From Paenibacillus sp. V4I7 (GTDB lineage Bacteria > Bacillota > Bacilli > Paenibacillales > NBRC-103111), in assembly GCF_030817275.1 (NCBI RefSeq), contig NZ_JAUSZD010000002.1, positions 434,001-498,000 on the forward strand: a DNA stretch of 64,000 nucleotides, read 5' to 3'. The notes under the pieces were generated by a model. That model searched no databases and was not told where the DNA came from. It worked only from the letters and a program-made list of their open reading frames with translations. The position numbers and the translations under genes are program-made. Every line of letters starts with the position of its first letter. The first letter of the stretch is position 1. Shown piece after piece: positions 43,163 through 52,874 of the stretch.

Positions 43163-45337
43163 ATGAACTACTTTGATGATATGGAATCAGCTTTTACCAA
43201 ATGGAACAACCGTACGGAATCGGTATTAACTGCGATTTCCAATCGCTTTATTGGTCTACATCCGAAGCATCCGCCCGTTTATCGGACGATATGCAAGGAT
43301 GGATTCTTGCGAGAGAAGGATTATCGCTATGAGATTAACCTAGATGAGAAACTACCTGGTCTTCAGGCGGGGCAGCTGGTTTATGTTTGGTCCAAGCTTT
43401 GGAGCGAGCAGGAGCAGGAAGTGCCGTTTAGCTTAAGCTGCTATAGTCCGGTTCGTGTTTTTATCCAAGGAGAAGCACAATTTCAATCGAATCTGAACGA
43501 TGATGTGTTCCCAGATCGTAAAACAGGCTTTCGAGCAAAGGTTCAGAAGGGCTGGAATCATATCGTTCTGGAATTTGTAAAGACGGGCACCGGCTGCGGC
43601 GGGAAATTTGGTACTGGCTCAATAAAGGGCTTCCCCCTGCATGTTTTGGCACCATCGGCGGACAGGTCAGGGCAGGAAGGCTGGATATACAGTGAACCGC
43701 TGCAGGAGGCTTGGCCTTCTATTCCCCGGGAAGAAATAGCAGAAGTAGACACGGGCATTCGATGGTATCCGAACGTAAGCTGGTCCGAAACAGAACGTAA
43801 CGCAGGTGTGTTCACGAGGCTGTATGGTACTCCTGTGAGTCAGCATGCCTATGCGTGGGCTAAGCTTGCATGTAACCATGGGCTTGAACAGAAATTTAAG
43901 CTCAGGGGTACTCACCAAGGTCCAATCTCAATATTCGTAAATGGGACAAAGGTGTTTGCCACCATCGAGACAGAGGGGCGCTTTGAGATTTCGCTGCTCC
44001 CATCCTATGGCTCACAGCATGTTATAGTTCAATCTACTTGCAGCGGGGTCCGGTGGGGTGTGGATTGGGAGGACATCCCCGAGCAGAGCGGCTTCAAGTG
44101 GACTAAGCCATATCCCGTGGAGGGACTTCAAGATCCCTGGTTGTACCTCGGTCCATTCAAGTATGAGAGTTCGGATCAAGTAGATCATATACCTTTCATG
44201 GACAAGGTATTCCAAAAGGAAGATGGGGGCATCTACTGGCGTGCCGATCTGCGAAATACTTGGATTAGGCCCTATCTGGAGAATCCCATGTATGGACGTT
44301 GGAACTACCCGTTGGGTGTTACCTTGTATGGTTTATTGCAAACGGGCAAAGAACTGAATATCACACATTATACCAATTATGTAACGGATCATATTGAGCA
44401 AATCACGTCGCTTGACGCTTATGCTTTATGGGACGTTGAGCAATATGGAGCACCGGCTGTTAATCACCAGCTCACAAGCATAGACAGTTTGGACGATTGC
44501 GGTTCCTTTGGTGCAACTATGCTGGTTGCTATGGAAGAGCGAATGCTCCAAGGAGCTGAAGTGGCGGCTAATCGGATCGCACATTATATTTCCCATGTTC
44601 AGGATAGGCGTAAGGATGGTGCCTTATACCGTGTGCAAGGCAGTGTTGATTTCATGCAAGATACGATGTGGTGCGACGATTTGTATATGAGCACCCCGTT
44701 TCTTTGCCGATACTTTAAGCTTACAGGGGAAGAGCTCTATATAACCGATGCAGTACGGCAATTTTTGCTTTACAAGCAATATTTATATATGCCTGAACAT
44801 CAGATTATGTCTCACGTGTATGATTTTAAGTTTCATCGGCAAAATGATGTTCCATGGGGTCGCGGTAATGGCTGGGTGCTTTTCTCGCTTACGGAAGTTT
44901 TGGCTCTTTTACCTGAGGGGCACGAGCTTCGTGAAGAGGCACTGAACTTATTTCGTGAATTGTGCGAGGGATACTTACAATTACAAGGGGACAACGGACT
45001 TTGGCATCAGGTGCTAACTGATCCGCAATCCTATGAAGAAACCTCATGCACCTCTATGTTTATCTATGCTTTTGCACGTGGGATTCGATACGGGTGGTTA
45101 TTGCAGCCTGAAGCTTACATTCAAGCTGTTTGGAAAGGCTGGGAGGGACTGACACGAATTTCCATTGATAAGCATGGAAACATCTTTGGCGTTTGCCGGG
45201 GTTCAGGCTACTCGTTTTCCAGTCGTTATTACAAGGAACAGTTATCTTGGCAATTGAATGACACCCATGGAATTGGCATTGTCCTATTGGCAGGTATCGA
45301 AACAATAAAGCTAAGCAAGTACCTCGGACGGGATTGA
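43163..45337 (+). CDS. Multidomain GH88/GH105-type hydrolase with N-terminal beta-sandwich modules
   Basis: The ATG at 43163 has AGGAGGATATCC upstream and is preferred over ATG 43142; product about 724 aa. Residues 1-330 hold two beta-rich segments resembling carbohydrate-binding or jelly-roll modules (YVWSKLWSEQEQEVPFSLSC; AWAKLACNHGLEQKFKLRGT; ISIFVNGTKVFATIETEGRF). Residues about 360-720 are an alpha/alpha six-barrel of the GH105 type: RWNYPLGVTLYGLLQTGKEL, MQDTMWCDDLYMSTPFLCRY, VPWGRGNGWVLFSLTEVLAL, DNGLWHQVLTDPQSYEETSC. This is about twice the usual family length. No signal peptide. Likely acts on unsaturated galacturonosyl oligosaccharides with extra side-chain recognition; the latter is inference. 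Confidence 0.8.
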   Translation: MNYFDDMESAFTKWNNRTESVLTAISNRFIGLHPKHPPVYRTICKDGFLREKDYRYEINLDEKLPGLQAGQLVYVWSKLWSEQEQEVPFSLSCYSPVRVFIQGEAQFQSNLNDDVFPDRKTGFRAKVQKGWNHIVLEFVKTGTGCGGKFGTGSIKGFPLHVLAPSADRSGQEGWIYSEPLQEAWPSIPREEIAEVDTGIRWYPNVSWSETERNAGVFTRLYGTPVSQHAYAWAKLACNHGLEQKFKLRGTHQGPISIFVNGTKVFATIETEGRFEISLLPSYGSQHVIVQSTCSGVRWGVDWEDIPEQSGFKWTKPYPVEGLQDPWLYLGPFKYESSDQVDHIPFMDKVFQKEDGGIYWRADLRNTWIRPYLENPMYGRWNYPLGVTLYGLLQTGKELNITHYTNYVTDHIEQITSLDAYALWDVEQYGAPAVNHQLTSIDSLDDCGSFGATMLVAMEERMLQGAEVAANRIAHYISHVQDRRKDGALYRVQGSVDFMQDTMWCDDLYMSTPFLCRYFKLTGEELYITDAVRQFLLYKQYLYMPEHQIMSHVYDFKFHRQNDVPWGRGNGWVLFSLTEVLALLPEGHELREEALNLFRELCEGYLQLQGDNGLWHQVLTDPQSYEETSCTSMFIYAFARGIRYGWLLQPEAYIQAVWKGWEGLTRISIDKHGNIFGVCRGSGYSFSSRYYKEQLSWQLNDTHGIGIVLLAGIETIKLSKYLGRD

Positions 45338-45427
45338 GGCGCGGTGTGGACGATGATAGAAAATACACTGATTATTGAACAAAATAAATGATATTTTAAA
45401 GGCAAGGAGTGCTGGATTTCATATATA

Positions 45428-47812
45428 ATGTTCAATAATCAAATGGGTGGTGGTGAGGATGAGGTGATAAGAAGGCTAGGAACACGATTTAAAGCTGGTT
45501 TTCCATTCATGAACGGAAGCCGTAGAATGCATTATAGAAAAATATGGGCTATTATTTTACTTATTACAGGCATTCCGGGTTTAATAACGGGTTTGCTCAT
45601 TTATTGGTTTGCAGGTGGAAGAATCGAGAATGAAATGGTGTCGCTTCATAAAAACCAAATTGTTCGCCGTGCGGAAAGCATCAATAGTCAGTTTGATAAT
45701 TTGGAACTATTTTTGTCCCATTGGGCTTTTGATCCAAAGTTTGGTTTCGCATTAAAGGAAGTTGATTTCTACCGTAATTTTCAAGTGACCAATGATATAT
45801 CCAAAACCCTTGTCATCATGCAAGGCTCATTGCCATTAATAGATAAAATAGAGTTTTATGTAAACGGTTCCATTCCTGTTCTGTTTCACCCGAATTTTAA
45901 CCGCATGGATCCGGATTCAATGGATTGGTTGCACACGATGGAGCTGATGAGAAAAGGTTCCTCTGTTTATTGGACCTTAATGCCTTCCCTGGCGAGCTCG
46001 GGGAACCCTGATTTAACCATTGTGCATAAAATGCCCGGTGGAGCTTCAGAGCCATTTGCGCTGCTGCGTGTCCATATAGACCATGATGAAGTACTTAATT
46101 TGTTGAAAACGCTAACACCCTATGAGGGGGGCGAAGCTTTTCTTATGCAGGAGGATGGAACCGTATTGGTATCGACCGGGAGTGGCGACACTTCTCCTCT
46201 AATGGAAGCGATGAAGAAGAATGTAAAAACCTTTAAGGGCAAAAACCAGACCTCCTTTCTAATGGAATGGGATCATGTAACCTATTCAGTGTCCTTTGGG
46301 GGTTTGGACCGAATTGGAGCACAGTGGATCTATGTATCAGCGGCTCCAATCAATGCGATTACAAAGCCGGTTGTTTTTCTGTCTAAGTTGATTATCATGA
46401 TAAGCTGTACGGTACTGCTTCTCGCGCTCTTACTCGCAAGTATCGCCTCCCGAAAAATTTATTCTCCGCTGGATCGGCTGGTAAGGCTGCTGACCAGTGG
46501 AACGCCACCCTCTGCAGGTGGGAGGGAAGATGAGTTTACTTTGATTGAAAAGGAGTGGCAGAATTTAACCCGAGAGAGCCTCGCCCTTCAAAGCAAGCTC
46601 CAAAACCAACTTCCCCATGTGCAGCAAGGTTTTCTTTATCAATTAACGCAAGGCTATTTGTCTTCCTACTCCGAGGAAGAGCTTCGTGAGAGAATGAGAC
46701 AGTACGGGTGGATGGTTGATAAGCGAAGCTATCGGGTGCTTTATATTCAACTAACCGGAATGGCCCATGTCGGAAAGACGGGCAGATATTCTCTGGGTGA
46801 CGAAGGGCTTGTTACGTTCGCAGCGGCGAATGTAGTGGAGGAAATGGCGCGAGAGCAATTCGAAGAAAGTCATGTCATCAACTTTCACGATTTAACGATG
46901 GGGTTGCTGCTCAGTATTCCGAGTGGAGAAGATGCTTATTCCGACATCGATGAGCTGGGCAATACGTTGATCCAAGCGATTAATCGGATTCTGGAAATGA
47001 AAGTAACGCTATCCGTCGGAAGAATAAGTGAGCAGGTAAAGCAGATTCCTCTGTTGTTTGAGGAAACCAAGCTTGCACTTAGTTTCCGGGGCATTTACGA
47101 TGAGAATCAAATCATTGATCTTGCAGCGTTGAAGAGCAATGTTCAAGAGTCAGGGTTTCAATATCCTTTTACGTTAGAAAGAGAGATCATTCAAGCCATG
47201 CGAACAGGCAAGCTCGATGAGGCCGAGCAGCATATTCAAGCATTTCTAGAGGCCTTGGTACTGGAGCGAGCCAAGGAACTTGATGTGCAGACCTGTGTTT
47301 TGAATTTATTAGGAAGTCTGGAGCATACCATTATGCAGTCCGGACTTAATCCCAATCAGCTATTTAAGTCCGTCAATCGGTTCGAGCAATTATCGGTGAT
47401 TCGGGAGCCAGAGCAGATCAAGCGGTGGTTTGTGGATAAAATCATTCATCCGTTCATGACAGAAATGGAGCACCGTTCTGATTATAAGCTGAAGAAAGTG
47501 ATCGAGCAAGCAATGACTTTTATTAACGCTCATTACATGAAGGATATTTCCTTGGATGATTGTGCAGAGCATTGTACAACCAATGTCTTCGTCCTTAGTA
47601 GAACATTCAAACAGGTATCCGGGAAAAATTTTATTGATTATTTAACGGAACTGCGGATGAGCAAAGCAAAAGCTCTGCTTCGTGATTCTGAACGGAGAAT
47701 CAATGATATCGCGGAGCAGGTAGGCTATCAGCACAGTTATTTTAATCGGTTATTTAAGAAATATGAGGGCGTGACGCCTAGCCAATATCGTGAAACCAGC
47801 CGTAATGCGTAA
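45428..47812 (+). CDS. Membrane-bound AraC-family regulator (YesS type)
   Basis: 794 residues. A membrane helix near 40-62 (IWAIILLITGIPGLITGLLI), an extracellular Cache-like sensor (about 65-300), a second helix near 312-340 (LIIMISCTVLLLALLLASIA), a long cytoplasmic region and a C-terminal AraC DNA-binding domain with two helix-turn-helix motifs (DISLDDCAEHCTTNVFVLSR; INDIAEQVGYQHSYFNRLFK). The start is uncertain because AAGGAG lies farther than usual upstream. Bacillus YesS regulates rhamnogalacturonan genes; position among such genes supports a similar role, sensing an extracellular sugar and activating the cluster. Confidence 0.88.
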   Translation: MFNNQMGGGEDEVIRRLGTRFKAGFPFMNGSRRMHYRKIWAIILLITGIPGLITGLLIYWFAGGRIENEMVSLHKNQIVRRAESINSQFDNLELFLSHWAFDPKFGFALKEVDFYRNFQVTNDISKTLVIMQGSLPLIDKIEFYVNGSIPVLFHPNFNRMDPDSMDWLHTMELMRKGSSVYWTLMPSLASSGNPDLTIVHKMPGGASEPFALLRVHIDHDEVLNLLKTLTPYEGGEAFLMQEDGTVLVSTGSGDTSPLMEAMKKNVKTFKGKNQTSFLMEWDHVTYSVSFGGLDRIGAQWIYVSAAPINAITKPVVFLSKLIIMISCTVLLLALLLASIASRKIYSPLDRLVRLLTSGTPPSAGGREDEFTLIEKEWQNLTRESLALQSKLQNQLPHVQQGFLYQLTQGYLSSYSEEELRERMRQYGWMVDKRSYRVLYIQLTGMAHVGKTGRYSLGDEGLVTFAAANVVEEMAREQFEESHVINFHDLTMGLLLSIPSGEDAYSDIDELGNTLIQAINRILEMKVTLSVGRISEQVKQIPLLFEETKLALSFRGIYDENQIIDLAALKSNVQESGFQYPFTLEREIIQAMRTGKLDEAEQHIQAFLEALVLERAKELDVQTCVLNLLGSLEHTIMQSGLNPNQLFKSVNRFEQLSVIREPEQIKRWFVDKIIHPFMTEMEHRSDYKLKKVIEQAMTFINAHYMKDISLDDCAEHCTTNVFVLSRTFKQVSGKNFIDYLTELRMSKAKALLRDSERRINDIAEQVGYQHSYFNRLFKKYEGVTPSQYRETSRNA

Positions 47813-47842
47813 AGTCATCTATTTTCAAGGAGGTATACGGGA

Positions 47843-48643
47843 ATGCCCAAAATCGTAATGACTTTCCCTGAAGGAAAGCATAAAGTTCTAACCATGAGTT
47901 ATGATGATGGTAAATCAGCAGATATTAGGCTTGTTGAACTTTTTAATAAACATTTGGTAAAAGGTACCTTTCATATTAATTCAGGCTTGATTGGCTTAGA
48001 GGACCGGTTATCACAGAAGGAGGTCGCAGAACGATATCAAGGACATGAGGTCTCCGCTCATACGGTAACCCATCCAACGCTAGCAAGGTGCCCCAAAGAA
48101 CAAATAGTGGATGAGATATTTCAAGACAGGATAAATTTAGAGCGAATTGTAGGCTATACAGTAAGAGGAATGTCTTATCCCAACGGTTCTTTTAATCAAC
48201 AAATCAAAGAGATGCTCCCTGTTCTAGGCATAGAATACGCAAGAGTAGTTGAAAGCACCGGTAATTTCTCCATGCCAGATGATTTATATGAGTGGAAACC
48301 CACCTGCCACCACAAAGCAAATCTAATGAAACTGGCGGAGGATTTCGTGAATTTGCAAAAGAAACAATATCTTTACATGATGTACGTATGGGGACATAGT
48401 TATGAGTTTGATTTAGATGGTAATTGGGGAGTAATGGAGGAATTTTGTGAGTATATCGGCAAGAGGGAAGATATATGGTATGCAACCAATATCGAGATTG
48501 TTGATTATTTGAAAGCCTTTCATAACCTGAAATTTTCCGCATCAGGTCATCTAGTATTCAACCCTAATGCGTCTTCCGTCTGGCTTCGTGTCGATAATGA
48601 CATTCGCGAAGTGAAAGGTGGAAGTCAACTTTTATTCGGATAG
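47843..48643 (+). CDS. Polysaccharide deacetylase family protein (CE4/NodB fold)
   Basis: 266 residues. The NodB homology motifs are visible: MSYDDGKSADIRLVELFNKH (Asp-Asp), SAHTVTHPTLARC (metal-binding His-x3-His) and VRGMSYPNGSF. AGGAGG precedes the ATG. No signal peptide, so it seems intracellular, unusual for peptidoglycan deacetylases and consistent with removing acetyl groups from imported pectin oligosaccharides. It follows the YesS-type gene by 30 bases and ends with a strong terminator. Rhamnogalacturonan acetyl-esterase-like use is inference. Confidence 0.82.
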   Translation: MPKIVMTFPEGKHKVLTMSYDDGKSADIRLVELFNKHLVKGTFHINSGLIGLEDRLSQKEVAERYQGHEVSAHTVTHPTLARCPKEQIVDEIFQDRINLERIVGYTVRGMSYPNGSFNQQIKEMLPVLGIEYARVVESTGNFSMPDDLYEWKPTCHHKANLMKLAEDFVNLQKKQYLYMMYVWGHSYEFDLDGNWGVMEEFCEYIGKREDIWYATNIEIVDYLKAFHNLKFSASGHLVFNPNASSVWLRVDNDIREVKGGSQLLFG

Positions 48644-48668
48644 AATCAGGGTTTCTCTGGCAAATAAA

Positions 48669-48697
48669 ATGAGCTGCTGCAGCAGCTCATTTTTTCA
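48669..48697 (+). terminator. Strong intrinsic terminator ending the pectin gene run
   Basis: ATGAGCTGCTG and CAGCAGCTCAT form a perfect palindrome followed by six T; its A-rich other side may also help end the convergent beta-galactosidase transcript. Confidence 0.9.
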
Positions 48698-48703
48698 GTT
48701 CGT

Positions 48704-50692
48704 TCACATAAATCGGATTATGCGATATTCATATTTTCCGATTCCTAATTTCCCTGGCTTTATTTCGGTTTGTGCCAATAGATCATATCCCTCATGCGGA
48801 ATAGTGACGCTGCCTCCTTTACCATCCATATTAATGATGATCCATAGGTGATAACCATCACCTTGCCTTGGAGCGACAATAGTGCCTACAGTGACATCTG
48901 TTCTAAGGCGTACATGAGCATCAACTGCATAGTGGTCGATGAGTTTCTTTAACATCACATCTCCATCTTCACCCATGGGCATCGAACCGAGCATAACTAT
49001 TTTTCCTTTGCCGAGCTGATGCTCCGTAATAAAGGCTTTTCCTGGCGTTAACCCTTCCTCAAGGATACCTATAGCTATGGCTTCCTTCGGTTCAAATACA
49101 GCACTCCACATTCCTAAAGGGGCGCTAACGCCAAATGCTTGTCCGATTGTACCTGTACCTTCCATTGGATAGTTAAATAAGGTTTCGATACCTGCAAGAT
49201 GTTCTAACTCTCCTAAAGCTGCATCGGTATGAATCGTATGGTTCTCTGTTCTGCCTCCTGTAAGCGGACCAACTACCCAGATCCCGCCATTTTGGACGAA
49301 AGCTTGTGCCCGTTCTATATAATCGGATGATAAATAATGAATAAACGGTGTAAATAACAGTTTATACCCGTCCAGTTCCGCCCCTTCTGGTATGACATCT
49401 CGATGAATGCCCATGGATAAAATCCGCTCATAAAAGGCGCTTACCAGACCCCGATGATTTAATTTTCGATGTGGCTCCGTTTGCAAAAATGCTTTCGATC
49501 GGTCCGAATAAGTCATCGCTACTTCAGCTTGAGAAGGTCTCGATGAAAGGATGATGGATTCAATTTCCTTTCTCGCTTGTTCAACTTCGATTACATTCTG
49601 AAATCCTACGGTCGGTTTTCCCCATGCACTAATGACCGATCCATGAGGTTGTTCACATCCTGTTCGTTGCTGCCTCCATAGCCAATAGCAAAAAGCCTCT
49701 GCTCCTAAGGCATATGCCGCTACAGCTTCAGCCTTTAAATAGCCATTGGGGTGAGGCATGGCATAGCTTTCTAGTGATGCGCTAAACGACGGGCTTGTCT
49801 CCATAATCCAAAAATCTTTGCCTTTTTTAAAATTTCTCCACAAATCACAGTTAATTAAATAAGCGGGAGTATTATCGTAATTCGCATAGGTGTCAAACGA
49901 AGCAAAGTCCAAGTTTTTAAATAATCGTTCATTATCTACATGAAAGGCGACACTGCTATTGTGTGTAATCGGTGCATTGGAATGCTGGCGGATGATATGA
50001 GCCTGTTCATCGGAAAATTCCGCGATTTTTTCCATTGAGAATAATTGGTACATGGTGCTTAATGAGGAATTATGCAAAAATGGTGCTGGACCTGGCTGTG
50101 GAACTTGTTCAAACGCAAGGTAATATTCACTCCAGATTTGCGTACCCCACGCATCATTTAATTGATCTATTGTCCCATAACGTTCTTGTAACCATTGGTG
50201 CCATAAGCTTTTGCATGTCTCACACATACAGGCTGCTACATGTGCTTTAAATTCATTATCAATCTGCCAGCCAATGACACCCGGCAAACTTCCAACTGCT
50301 TTCGCGATATGTTCTGTAATAATGGCTGCACGTTCTCGAAAGAACGCGTTATTCGTACAAACATGCTGTCTGGAACCATGGCCCATTACTTTACCATTAG
50401 CGTCAACAAACATACGCTCTGGATGGCCATGTGATAACCAAATCGGAGGTGTGGGAGTTGGGGTGCACATGACGGTTTCAATACCGTTCTCATATAGCTT
50501 ATTGATGATGTCAACAAAAAAACGGATATCGATGTTTCCTTGTTCCTTTTCTAACGTTGACCAAGCAAATTCTCCAATCCGAACGACATTCATTCCTGCT
50601 TCTTTCATTAAAAGGATATCTTGTTCAATAACCTGTTCATCGTTCCAAAGCTCAGGATAATAAGCGGTCCCGTGGAATAATTTTTTGTCCAT
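48704..50692 (-). CDS. GH42 beta-galactosidase (YesZ/GanA-like)
   Basis: 662 residues, full family length. Catalytic acid/base Glu in GWQIDNEFKAHV (about 147) and nucleophile Glu in FWIMETSPSFSASLESYAMP (about 300). The zinc-type cysteine cluster AACMCETC and VCTNN is present. C-terminal trimerisation and beta domains follow (WVVGPLTGGRTENH). No signal peptide, so it hydrolyses imported galacto-oligosaccharides, such as galactan side chains of rhamnogalacturonan I. It is transcribed opposite to its neighbours, divergently from the ABC importer, with which it shares a 215-base promoter region. Confidence 0.93.
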   Translation of the reverse strand: MDKKLFHGTAYYPELWNDEQVIEQDILLMKEAGMNVVRIGEFAWSTLEKEQGNIDIRFFVDIINKLYENGIETVMCTPTPTPPIWLSHGHPERMFVDANGKVMGHGSRQHVCTNNAFFRERAAIITEHIAKAVGSLPGVIGWQIDNEFKAHVAACMCETCKSLWHQWLQERYGTIDQLNDAWGTQIWSEYYLAFEQVPQPGPAPFLHNSSLSTMYQLFSMEKIAEFSDEQAHIIRQHSNAPITHNSSVAFHVDNERLFKNLDFASFDTYANYDNTPAYLINCDLWRNFKKGKDFWIMETSPSFSASLESYAMPHPNGYLKAEAVAAYALGAEAFCYWLWRQQRTGCEQPHGSVISAWGKPTVGFQNVIEVEQARKEIESIILSSRPSQAEVAMTYSDRSKAFLQTEPHRKLNHRGLVSAFYERILSMGIHRDVIPEGAELDGYKLLFTPFIHYLSSDYIERAQAFVQNGGIWVVGPLTGGRTENHTIHTDAALGELEHLAGIETLFNYPMEGTGTIGQAFGVSAPLGMWSAVFEPKEAIAIGILEEGLTPGKAFITEHQLGKGKIVMLGSMPMGEDGDVMLKKLIDHYAVDAHVRLRTDVTVGTIVAPRQGDGYHLWIIINMDGKGGSVTIPHEGYDLLAQTEIKPGKLGIGKYEYRIIRFM

Positions 50693-50907
50693 TTCACTCT
50701 CTCCATCCTTGTTGTTTTGATATTGACTATAATAAATCTTCCGTTTATAAACAATTGCATTTTTTTACTCGGCTTGCACTTTTTTGTCGGGATCATCCTA
50801 ATCTGTGTTGTTTGAGAAATGGAAGAGTTACAAAAATGTCTAATTGAAGTAAAACGACGCAGGGGGCACAATCAGGATACGAAGCGAAACGAATGAGGAG
50901 TGTAACT

Positions 50908-51865
50908 ATGGAGCATACGAACGTAAGTAAAACAGTCCCTATGAAGAGCGCGGCATCTAATGGCAGCTTGATAAGGCGTTGGCAAAGAGATAAATGGCTG
51001 TACTTGCTTCTTTTGCCGGGAGTGTTGTATTTTCTGGTTTTTAAGTACATTCCTATGTGGGGAGTGGTTCTAGCATTTAAGAACTATCAGCCTTTCTTAG
51101 GTTTTATGAAAAGCGATTGGGTTGGTATGGAACACTTCCGCAATTTCTTCCAAAATCCTGATTTTGTGAAGTTGCTGCGCAATACATTACTCCTTTCCTT
51201 ATATAATTTGATATTCTTCTTTCCGGCTCCGATTATTCTCGCCCTGTTGTTAAATGAAGTGCGAATTGCGTTGTACAAGAAAGCTATTCAAACGTTGATC
51301 TACATACCACACTTCATTTCTATGGTAATTGTAGCAAGTATTTCATACGTGTTCTTAACAACGGAAGGCGGCGTTGTAAACGGGCTGCTGCAGCAGTTTA
51401 CGGGCCAAAAAATTAATTTTTTGGCGGATCCGGAGTGGTTCCGGCCGATCATTATTCTTCAAACGATTTGGAAAGAGTGCGGATTCGGAACGATCATTTT
51501 TCTTGGCTGCACTGGCTGGGGTCGATGCGGAGCAATATGAAGCGGCGATTGTAGATGGTGCTAACCGCTGGCGTCAGCTTTGGCACATCACGCTGCCTTC
51601 TATTAAAAGCACAATTGTCATCCTGTTGATTCTTAGAATGGGTGATGTGCTGGAAAACGGCTTTGAGCAAATTTATTTAATGACGAACGCATTGAACCGT
51701 GAGGTCGCAGATGTATTCGATACTTATGTGTACTTAATGGGCATTACCCAAGGAGCTTTCAGCTACAGTACCGCGGTTGGTTTGTTTAAATCTTTGGTCG
51801 GAGTCTTTCTGGTATTTACGAGTAACTATTTGGCTAGAAGATTTGGCCAATCCGGCATTTATTGA
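50908..51865 (+). pseudogene. LplB-type sugar ABC permease disrupted by a one-base frameshift
   Basis: The start at ATG 50908 has GAGGAG upstream. The first frame reads as a normal LplB/YtcP-group permease through IWKECGFGTIIFL, then drifts into GCTGWGRCGAI and stops at 51540. From about 51503 the +1 frame resumes the family sequence AALAGVDAEQYEAAIVDGAN with the EAA coupling loop and continues to FGQSGIY at 51865. One extra base near 51501-51508 (in TTTTTCTTGGCTGC) explains both. The joined protein would be about 318 aa, full length. It could be a real inactivating mutation, a sequencing error or, less likely, a recoding site. It heads the importer operon. Confidence 0.88.
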
Positions 51866-51885
51866 TAAGAGGGGGCTTGAATCCA

Positions 51886-52770
51886 TTGGTAAGACATAAA
51901 AAAAGCGTCTCTAGCTTCCTATTCGACGGTTTTAACTATGCATTCTTAGGAATTTTCGCATTATGTACGATATTGCCTTTCATTTACATTATTGCGGGTT
52001 CGTTTGCTACTGATGCAGAACTTACTGAACGAGCGTTCTTTTTGATTCCCGAAACATTCTCTCTGGCAGGCTATAAATTTATTTTCTCAACGGGTACGTT
52101 GTTTAAAAGCATTGGTGTAACCATCTACATCACGGTTGTAGGGACCTTAGTTAACCTATTCTTTACCGTCACGATGGCTTACCCGTTAGCCCGCCGAAAT
52201 CTGTGGGGCAGAAATACGGTGCTAAATATGGTTGTGTTTTCTATGCTCTTCTCCGGAGGAATGATTCCAACCTATCTCGTAGTGAAAAGCTTGGGGCTGC
52301 TGGATTCCTTCTGGTCTTTAATGCTCCCAGGTGCAATAAGCGCTTTTAACATGATCGTCGTGAAGAATTTCTTCCAAGAGCTTCCTCCGGGTCTGGAGGA
52401 ATCGGCCAAAATCGATGGATGCACAGAGATCGGTGTCCTATGGCGAATTGTTCTTCCATTATCTAAACCGGTACTTGCTACATTTGGCCTTTTTTACGCA
52501 GTCGGTCACTGGAATAACTTTTTTTCTGCACTTCTGTACATCAACGACCCAACCAAATGGCCACTGCAGGTTATGTTGAGGCAAATTGTTCTGCTATCCC
52601 AAGGGACGCTTGGTGATATGTCACAGTTGGATCCGAATTTCGTTCTGCCTCCGGATCAAACGGTTAAAATGGCGGTCATCGTAGTGGGTACACTTCCGAT
52701 TCTAATGGTATATCCGTTCCTGCAGAAGCATTTTGCTAAAGGGGTATTAATCGGATCCATCAAGGGCTAA
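51886..52770 (+). CDS. LplC-type sugar ABC importer permease
   Basis: About 294 residues. The TTG at 51886 has AGAGGGGG ten bases upstream; TTGs at 51862 and 51877 are alternatives. Six predicted membrane helices (NYAFLGIFALCTILPFIYII at the start) and the ATPase-contact loop ELPPGLEESAKIDGCTEIGV with its EAA-like motif. C-terminal end QKHFAKGVLIGSIKG is characteristic of this group. It pairs with the upstream permease and the lipoprotein downstream; no ATPase gene is present, as usual where a shared MsmX-type ATPase serves several importers. Confidence 0.9.
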   Translation: MVRHKKSVSSFLFDGFNYAFLGIFALCTILPFIYIIAGSFATDAELTERAFFLIPETFSLAGYKFIFSTGTLFKSIGVTIYITVVGTLVNLFFTVTMAYPLARRNLWGRNTVLNMVVFSMLFSGGMIPTYLVVKSLGLLDSFWSLMLPGAISAFNMIVVKNFFQELPPGLEESAKIDGCTEIGVLWRIVLPLSKPVLATFGLFYAVGHWNNFFSALLYINDPTKWPLQVMLRQIVLLSQGTLGDMSQLDPNFVLPPDQTVKMAVIVVGTLPILMVYPFLQKHFAKGVLIGSIKG

Positions 52771-52874
52771 CTTAGTAGTTTTTCGCATTGCCACAAGAAT
52801 AGGTAAGGCAGCGCGGATTTATTATAAGCTTAAATAAGCATAATGAAGTTTAAAATTAAGGGAGGCAAATGAAC

